12,285 bases of DNA, taken from positions 1 to 12,285 of the forward strand of contig DTUG01000124.1 of assembly GCA_012964275.1 (NCBI GenBank). Direction: 5' to 3'. This document shows, piece after piece, positions 7,894 to 12,285 of this stretch. Numbering within the stretch: the first letter of the stretch is position 1; each line of letters starts with the position of its first letter. Source of the stretch: Fidelibacterota bacterium. GTDB taxonomy: Bacteria > Fidelibacterota > Marinisomatia > Marinisomatales > UBA1611. A program made the position numbers and the translations under genes. The notes under the pieces are model-generated. The model searched no databases. It worked only from the letters and a program-made list of their open reading frames with translations, and was not told the DNA's origin.

Positions 7894-8379
7894 CTATAAT
7901 TTTTGAATGACTTGCTGAATATCTATACTAATATTATTACGATTAATTCTTACACTTCGACCATCATCAGTAAATAAATTTATTTCCAGTGATTCCAAGG
8001 TTGGTTCCTGAATTTCTTTTAACCGAAGTATGACATTGCCACCATAATCCTGGCCAAAGGTATTTTTCATGACTCTATAAATTGTATCAAAAAGATTTAT
8101 TGAATTAATGTAATCAATATTCTTATCCCAGTCTATAGTAACATAGTGAAGCACATCATTTTTAAACCCCATACTCCCGATGATATTCTTATCACTAACC
8201 AGCCAGAAATTATTCCGACTTTTATCAAACCCATCTTCACCGGAATATTCTTTCATCTTTTCCAAGACAGTTTCTTTTCCCATTCCGAGTGTTAGTTCTT
8301 TCCCTTCTATGGTGATTGATTGTGATGGAACCACTGCAGAACAGGCCAACAATAATACCAGATACCTTAGTCTAACCAT
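7894..8379 (-). CDS. Small exported protein or lipoprotein, possibly BamE/SmpA-like
   Basis: A 161-residue protein with an N-terminal export signal (MVRLRYLVLLLACSAVVPSQS). LLLAC places a Cys at residue 13 as in a lipobox, although the hydrophobic core before it is short. Cleavage after SQS by signal peptidase I is the alternative. The mature part begins ITIEGKELTLGMGKETVLEKM and continues with alternating strands (NFWLVSD, GSMGFKNDVLHYVTIDWD). The GMGKETVLEKM step followed by beta strands recalls the BamE/SmpA-like fold, but this is a weak resemblance and I assign no function. The ATG at 8379 is preceded four bases upstream by AGGAGGT, one of the best ribosome sites in the window, and by a good promoter match. 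It is therefore likely transcribed on its own rather than from the gene at 8500. Confidence 0.75.
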   Translation of the reverse strand: MVRLRYLVLLLACSAVVPSQSITIEGKELTLGMGKETVLEKMKEYSGEDGFDKSRNNFWLVSDKNIIGSMGFKNDVLHYVTIDWDKNIDYINSINLFDTIYRVMKNTFGQDYGGNVILRLKEIQEPTLESLEINLFTDDGRSVRINRNNISIDIQQVIQKL

Positions 8380-8383
8380 TTTT

Positions 8384-8431
8384 ACCTCCTTTATAATAAA
8401 TTATTTTAGATTGAAATTGCATTTATCTCAA
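8384..8431 (-). promoter_or_regulatory. Sigma70-type promoter and ribosome site for the small exported protein
   Basis: On the minus strand TTGAGA (8431-8426) is followed after exactly 17 bases by TAAAAT (8408-8403), each one base off the consensus. Transcription would begin near 8396, leaving a leader of about 17 bases that carries AGGAGGT (8390-8384) before the ATG at 8379. The agreement of promoter, leader and ribosome site supports the call. Confidence 0.55.
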
Positions 8432-8499
8432 TATTAATATGATTTAATAATATTTATTCCATGAATGATATGATTTCTATTCCTGAAAATTGAATTGGT

Positions 8500-9759
8500 T
8501 TAAAACCATACTGTAGTGCCAAACCTGTAGTGCACAACATCTCCTAAATATAACTCTTCTGGAAGAAATCCGGCGGATTTGACCAATAATCCTAGATCCA
8601 ATGAAAGAATATCACTCTGACCATCTTCCTCCCTGCTGATTACATACTTCAAAATCGTATTCAAGGCACCGCCCATCTCCGATTGGGCATCAGTAAATGA
8701 TAGCACTACGGGCTGGTTCCACACATGCAAAGCTGTATTTAAATATAGCCTATCGGATAAAGAATGATCATGCAATGCAATGCCGCCTGCTAAAAACCAG
8801 TCTTCTTTATTCTGGTATTCACGAACATAAAGTTTCAGCCTTGTTTTGTCATGTATCGTAATCCAAAACTTTTGTTCAATAAAATCGCCGAACGGTACCA
8901 TTGTATAGCCCATTCCCATGGACACTTTAAATAAATCATTCAATGAACGATTAAACATCCTAAAGATAAATGGGTCTACCAGATTCACCAGTGAACGGTA
9001 ACCAACCCTGCTTACGAATTCCTTCTCATCTTTTGTAAGATTGTCATATCTCGTATACCGATAAAATTCCATTGCCGGTCTGTGCAGGTGCCTGATTGCG
9101 CCATACACATCATGCCCAACTATATCACGCTGTAGTTCGTTCGGTTCTTCATCGATATCCGGTTCCATTGATGGCAACATACTGGTTGCATAGTAGCCAA
9201 TGAGTTGCGATTGTCTAAACAGATGTTCAATAAAAAGGTGTTTTTTATCTTCTTTATTGAACACAAAATCCGTTTGAATTCTGTCAAGCAGCATATAGTC
9301 TGATTCTATTCCAGCCGTGTGCAGGCGTATGTAATTTGGCAGGTCATTGTTTCTCAGATTGATGAGGTCACTATCGCGTACTCCCATTACATAGGCAGCA
9401 CCTTTCTCATTAAAGTAAGGCTTCGAAATAGACCCAATACCCAAATGGGTCAAGACGGATCTGTGCCCTTCTTCATGGGTCAATGGTGCCAAAAACAGGC
9501 CACCAATGTATTGCAGTATATTTGTTCTTAATGATCCAAGTCTCTCACTGGATCTTCTTACAACAAGCCGAAGAGTGTTCAAATAATTCTTATTATACTG
9601 CCTCATGGAGTAAAGCTGATGAGGGTTATCCATTATCAGGAAAGAATATTCTTTGAACGGCAACGGTTTACTCAGACCACCTGGTTTATTTTCATTCGTG
9701 TTGATCTGGCAAAGGGCAGCACCGCTTAGCATTAATAATAGTGTAATACGGAGAATCAT
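8500..9759 (-). CDS. Exported protein with HEEGH zinc-protease-like motif, unknown family
   Basis: A 419-residue protein I cannot place in a named family. It has a signal peptide (MILRITLLLMLSGAALC, probable cleavage before Q18). A hydrophobic stretch ILQYIGGLFLAPL (81-93) leads directly into THEEGHR, giving the HExxH pattern H95-E96-H99. About 50 residues later HTAGIESDY offers E152 as a possible third metal ligand, in the style of gluzincins. Residues from about 285 on contain runs of alternating polar and hydrophobic residues (FWITIHDKTRLKLYV, DILSLDLGLLV, VVHYRFGTTVWF), and the protein ends in Phe, as many outer-membrane barrels do. One reading is a periplasmic or outer-membrane-associated metallopeptidase with a small barrel-like C-terminal part. 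Neither protease activity nor the barrel is shown. The ATG at 9759 lacks a clear ribosome site. It is divergent from the FmdB-like gene, 56 bases away. Confidence 0.8.
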   Translation of the reverse strand: MILRITLLLMLSGAALCQINTNENKPGGLSKPLPFKEYSFLIMDNPHQLYSMRQYNKNYLNTLRLVVRRSSERLGSLRTNILQYIGGLFLAPLTHEEGHRSVLTHLGIGSISKPYFNEKGAAYVMGVRDSDLINLRNNDLPNYIRLHTAGIESDYMLLDRIQTDFVFNKEDKKHLFIEHLFRQSQLIGYYATSMLPSMEPDIDEEPNELQRDIVGHDVYGAIRHLHRPAMEFYRYTRYDNLTKDEKEFVSRVGYRSLVNLVDPFIFRMFNRSLNDLFKVSMGMGYTMVPFGDFIEQKFWITIHDKTRLKLYVREYQNKEDWFLAGGIALHDHSLSDRLYLNTALHVWNQPVVLSFTDAQSEMGGALNTILKYVISREEDGQSDILSLDLGLLVKSAGFLPEELYLGDVVHYRFGTTVWF

Positions 9760-9773
9760 GGATAAAAATCTAA

Positions 9774-9802
9774 TTGGACTTTTAATAATAATAACATCTA
9801 AT
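9774..9802 (+). promoter_or_regulatory. Possible promoter for the zinc ribbon gene
   Basis: TTGGAC (9774-9779), a 17-base gap and TCTAAT (9797-9802) resemble a sigma70 promoter on the plus strand. Transcription would begin near 9809, only about seven bases before the ATG at 9816. The message would then be almost leaderless and would not include the AGG at 9804-9806, which weakens the case. Confidence 0.25.
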
Positions 9803-9815
9803 TAGGTTCAGGGGT

Positions 9816-10028
9816 ATGCCAATGTATGATTACAAATGCACTAAGTGCGGCACTTTATTTGAGGAATTGGTCTTATCAAGTACAGTTGCGGACAATCAAA
9901 TAAAATGTCCAAAATGCGGTTACTCAAAATCAGAGCGGCAATTGTCCGCTCCCTTCATCTCAGTGAACTCTGGCTTTGAGCCGGCCTGTGAAAAGCCGGC
10001 CTGCAGTACACCAGTTGGTTTTTCCTGA
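9816..10028 (+). CDS. FmdB-family zinc ribbon protein
   Basis: A 70-residue protein starting MPMYDYKCTKCG, the typical opening of the FmdB/CxxC_CxxC_SSSS family. Four cysteines in two CxxC pairs (C8/C11 and C31/C34) should bind one zinc ion. QLSAPF after the ribbon is also typical. Family members are small putative regulatory proteins whose molecular role is mostly untested. The start at 9816 fits the family and has AGG nine bases upstream. A second ATG at 9822 sits seven bases after GGGG but would lose the conserved MP. The C-terminal tail carries a five-codon duplication (PACEK/PACST), adding C58 and C63, which may be extra ligands or simply a repeat. The family is certain, the function unknown. 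Confidence 0.9.
   Translation: MPMYDYKCTKCGTLFEELVLSSTVADNQIKCPKCGYSKSERQLSAPFISVNSGFEPACEKPACSTPVGFS
9979..10003 (+). repeat. Short direct repeat inside the zinc ribbon gene
   Basis: AGCCGGCCTG occurs at 9979-9988 and again at 9994-10003, a period of 15 bases (five codons). It encodes PAC twice in the C-terminal tail of the FmdB-like protein. It is GC-rich against an AT-rich background and looks like a local slippage duplication. Confidence 0.6.
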
Positions 10029-10037
10029 GCAAACTGA

Positions 10038-10055
10038 ATTCTGCGGTCGCAGAAT
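10038..10055. terminator. Hairpin between convergent genes, possible two-way terminator
   Basis: ATTCTGCG, a two-base centre and CGCAGAAT form a perfect eight-pair stem midway between the stops of the zinc ribbon gene (10028) and pxpA (10083). The position between convergent genes suits a two-way transcription stop. No T-run follows on either strand, so it is not a classic intrinsic terminator. Confidence 0.4.
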
Positions 10056-10082
10056 AAGTTAAAAACAGGAACCTAGCTCACA

Positions 10083-10802
10083 CTATCTTATACTAGTACT
10101 CACTTCTTCAGCTATTGCCACAGCATTGGGGGTATCGCTATGAATACAGATTGTTTGTGCTTCAATAGATACTTCTGACCCGTCAAAAGCAATTACCTTA
10201 TTTCTCTCAATTATCAACCTTGCCTGATCTGCGGCTTTCTGCGGGCTCGTGATAAGAGCATGATCCAAATTGCGATTTCTAAGACTGCCATTTCGTTCAT
10301 AGGTGCGATCTGCAAAAGCTTCTTGAACAACCTTTAACCCCATATCTTCTACCACCCGTACCATCAAAGAACCGGATAAACACATGATATTCAGATGAGG
10401 ATCTATGCGATCCACTGCATCCCCAATAACCCGTGCCACCTGCGCATCTTTCGCAGCTTGATTATAAAGGGCTCCATGGGGCTTAATATGACTGACAGAA
10501 ATATTCTCTTCTTCAGCAATCTTTAACAATGAGTAAACCTGACTACAGATCGAACTCAATAATTCTTCGGATTCCATATCCAGTTCCAAGCGACCAAAAT
10601 TTTCCCGATCAGGATAGCTGGGGTGGGCACCAACTTTCACATTTTTCTTTTTGGCAATTATTACCAATTCTCGCATCATCTCTGTATCGCCAGCGTGGCC
10701 GCCACACGCCAGACTGATTGACGTAACATGATCCATAAGATCAGAATAAACATTATTCTTTAATAAGCGGGGAATCTCTCCCATGTCGCAATTAATATCC
10801 AT
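10083..10802 (-). CDS. pxpA: 5-oxoprolinase subunit A (LamB/YcsF family)
   Basis: One subunit of the prokaryotic ATP-dependent 5-oxoprolinase PxpABC, which opens 5-oxo-L-proline (pyroglutamate) to L-glutamate in the cytoplasm and so recycles a damage product of glutamine and glutamate. The 239-residue length is close to the family norm of about 245-255. Diagnostic motifs are all present: NCDMGE (4-9), ACGGHAGD (32-39), GAHPSYPDRENFGR (58-71), HIKPHGALYN (105-114), FADRTY and IHSDTPNAV near the end. The start ATG overlaps the stop of pxpC by one base (TAATG) and has no ribosome site of its own, suggesting translation coupled to pxpC. It is the last gene of the operon, with a hairpin downstream at 10038-10055. 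Confidence 0.95.
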   Translation of the reverse strand: MDINCDMGEIPRLLKNNVYSDLMDHVTSISLACGGHAGDTEMMRELVIIAKKKNVKVGAHPSYPDRENFGRLELDMESEELLSSICSQVYSLLKIAEEENISVSHIKPHGALYNQAAKDAQVARVIGDAVDRIDPHLNIMCLSGSLMVRVVEDMGLKVVQEAFADRTYERNGSLRNRNLDHALITSPQKAADQARLIIERNKVIAFDGSEVSIEAQTICIHSDTPNAVAIAEEVSTSIR

Positions 10803-11731
10803 TATGGTGCCGAATATTTTAAGTCGTTAATAAACGACTCCTGAGCAAGGCGCAATGATTCAGCTTCTGCCATGGAAACCAATTGAAATTGGAATTCATC
10901 CTGAGGCATTAATTGTCCGACTTTACATAGATCGGCCGTGATAACGTTGGCGATTTTGGGATAACCTCCAGTGGTTTGATGATCTACAAATGAAATAATT
11001 GGCTGACCATTGCCTGGTATCTGGACCGCGCCAGCTGGAATTCCCTCCGTGAGTACCTCAGTATCTTGCATTGTTTTGATCGATTGTCCTGCTGTCCTTA
11101 CTCCCATACGGTCAAATGTATGAGAAACAGTGAATTTGTTATTCTGTAATAATTTCCAGGCGTCCGGATCAAACCAATCATGTTGAATGCCTTTGGTGAT
11201 CCGCAGTGTAGAGCAATCCATTTCAATAGCTTGTTTGATCCTTACCGGTTCCATCTCCTGTCTCGCATCACCAAATTTAATTTCATCTCCTTTTTTAATC
11301 GGACGACCTTCAAAACCCCCCATATTTGTCATCAGGTGGGTTGATTTACTTCCCAGAACTAGTTCTATATCAAAGCCGCCCTGAACGGTCAAATAACAAC
11401 GGGCACCATCCCGGCTCGGTCCAATATTAATTATTTGTCCCTGTTCGACATGTACATTTTCATAGAACGGAAGGTCTTCTCCATCTAAATCATTTAAAAA
11501 GTAACTGCCAGTTAATGACACAAACGCATCCCGATTAAACTGATACCTCCCGCCTATAAGGGTCATTTCCAGTCCCGCTTCACCTTCAGCATTCCCCACC
11601 AATAAGTTTCCTAATCTCAACGAAAAGGAATCAGCAGCCCCTGATGCTGATATACCCAGATGCGCAAATCCATTTCTACCAAGATCCTGCACAGTTGTCT
11701 GCAGACCTCCATCTATAACCGCCAAACTCAT
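10802..11731 (-). CDS. pxpC: 5-oxoprolinase subunit C (KipA/biotin-dependent carboxyltransferase-like)
   Basis: Second subunit of the PxpABC 5-oxoprolinase. The protein has 309 residues, within the usual range for this family, which is often annotated as urea amidolyase-related, KipA or biotin-dependent carboxyltransferase. GLQTTVQDLGR (9-19), the SGAADSFSLRLGNLLVGN segment (30-47) and VDHQTTGGYPKIANVI (about 249-264) are hallmark motifs. The ATG overlaps the pxpB stop by four bases (ATGA), and no ribosome site precedes it, so coupling to pxpB is likely. PxpB and PxpC are fused in some organisms but are separate here. In Bacillus subtilis the homologous Kip proteins were first described in sporulation kinase control. 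The neighbouring pxpA makes 5-oxoprolinase the better name. Confidence 0.94.
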   Translation of the reverse strand: MSLAVIDGGLQTTVQDLGRNGFAHLGISASGAADSFSLRLGNLLVGNAEGEAGLEMTLIGGRYQFNRDAFVSLTGSYFLNDLDGEDLPFYENVHVEQGQIINIGPSRDGARCYLTVQGGFDIELVLGSKSTHLMTNMGGFEGRPIKKGDEIKFGDARQEMEPVRIKQAIEMDCSTLRITKGIQHDWFDPDAWKLLQNNKFTVSHTFDRMGVRTAGQSIKTMQDTEVLTEGIPAGAVQIPGNGQPIISFVDHQTTGGYPKIANVITADLCKVGQLMPQDEFQFQLVSMAEAESLRLAQESFINDLKYSAP

Positions 11732-12285
11732 GGGTGCTGGTTTAACTTATCAAATTCATCCAGATCAATCGAATAAAATTGAACCTGGTCTCCCATTTTA
11801 ATAAGGCTGTTTTCAGGATGGTTTTTATCAATAAGACTTAAGGGTGTCCTGCCGATAAGATTCCATCCTCCAGGGGTCGATAATGGATATATGCCGGTCT
11901 GCCTTCCGGCGATACCTACTGATCCTGACGGGACAACCTTGCGTGGCGACTCCAGCCGGGGTGTTGCCAGAGTTTCATCCATACCGCCTATGTAGGGAAA
12001 CCCAGCGGAAAAACCAATGAAATAAACCAAATATTTGCCATTGATGTGGCGATCCACTATTTCTGTTTTACTGCATTGCGTATGGTTCATGACACGATCC
12101 AGGTCCAGACCGTATTCATTATGATAGCATACGGGAATACCCACGATCCGCTGTTGGGTATCACTACTGAGATGTATTCTTTTGACAGCCGCTGTAAGCC
12201 TTACAGTAGTGTCTGAGATTCTGGATTTGTTATTTAAACGTATTAATACAGAGTTGTATCCCGGTGAAATATTGACTATTTCTTG
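11728..12285 (-). CDS. pxpB: 5-oxoprolinase subunit B (KipI-like), N-terminus beyond right edge
   Basis: Third subunit of the PxpABC 5-oxoprolinase. The frame is open from the right edge to the TGA at 11728-11730, giving 185 visible residues out of the usual 220-240, so about 35-50 N-terminal residues are missing. A GTG at 12144 could be mistaken for a start, but it is an internal Val in the conserved segment VGIPVCYHNEYGLDLDRV. The sequence before it (PGYNSVLIRL, TAAVKRI) continues the family pattern. Further hallmarks are GFSAGFPYIGGM, ATPRLESPRKVVPSGSVGIAGRQTGIYP and STPGGWNLIGRTP. It is the first visible gene of the operon pxpB-pxpC-pxpA. The promoter and start are outside the window. Confidence 0.93.
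   Translation of the reverse strand, partial: QEIVNISPGYNSVLIRLNNKSRISDTTVRLTAAVKRIHLSSDTQQRIVGIPVCYHNEYGLDLDRVMNHTQCSKTEIVDRHINGKYLVYFIGFSAGFPYIGGMDETLATPRLESPRKVVPSGSVGIAGRQTGIYPLSTPGGWNLIGRTPLSLIDKNHPENSLIKMGDQVQFYSIDLDEFDKLNQHP

Noticed and set aside
12142..12144. GTG as the start of PxpB
   Set aside because: The conserved PxpB sequence continues upstream of this codon to the window edge, so it is an internal valine.
12192..12206. Palindrome CTGTAAG-C-CTTACAG as an operator
   Set aside because: It lies within the pxpB coding sequence and its codons fit the protein; most likely chance.
1..12285. CRISPR arrays, tRNA/rRNA genes, insertion sequences, phage genes
   Set aside because: No regularly spaced repeats, no recognisable RNA gene, no transposase or integrase motifs, and no terminal inverted repeats were seen.

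Overview
The window looks like ordinary chromosomal DNA of a free-living, probably Gram-negative bacterium. It has exported and lipoprotein-type enzymes, one protein with a possible outer-membrane C-terminus, TGA used as a stop, and moderate GC (about 40%, by eye). The strong AAAGGAGG-type ribosome site before 8379 argues against a typical Bacteroidota member. The NagB/PIG-L fusion and the exported glycosidases resemble what is seen in the wider Bacteroidota/Marinimicrobia/Calditrichota neighbourhood. That placement is an inference only. I see no transposase, integrase, phage gene, CRISPR array, tRNA or rRNA.

Region 1 (1-6885) is a glycan-use locus of two divergent units. Leftward runs a large GH2 beta-galactosidase that leaves the window before its C-terminus. 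Rightward run a fused NagB-like/PIG-L-like protein (2967-5306) and, overlapping its 3' end, a GH20 beta-N-acetylhexosaminidase (5287-6885). Together they could remove terminal galactose and N-acetylhexosamine outside the cytoplasm and process amino-sugar phosphate inside it. The GH20 gene seems to start at a rare ATT codon: the 14 codons before its first ATG encode a lipoprotein signal core and are preceded by a well-spaced GGAAGGAG.

Region 2 (6886-10028) holds small or unfamiliar genes: a two-helix membrane protein with an acidic tail (7038-7346, +), a DUF3147-type membrane protein (7458-7808, -), a small exported protein with a good promoter and ribosome site (7894-8379, -), an exported 419-residue protein with an HEEGH zinc-protease-like motif (8500-9759, -), and an FmdB-type zinc ribbon protein (9816-10028, +).

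Region 3 (10083-12285, -) is a tightly coupled pxpB-pxpC-pxpA operon for ATP-dependent 5-oxoprolinase. PxpB is cut by the right edge. The genes overlap by 4 and 1 bases, which suggests translational coupling of a three-subunit enzyme that turns 5-oxoproline into glutamate.

No gene-free stretch is longer than 300 bases. The largest gap, 6886-7037, is AT-rich and shows no convincing terminator or promoter. I do not see a clear new multi-gene system. The best leads are the ATT-started lipoprotein, the divergent NagB/PIG-L fusion and the HEEGH exported protein.
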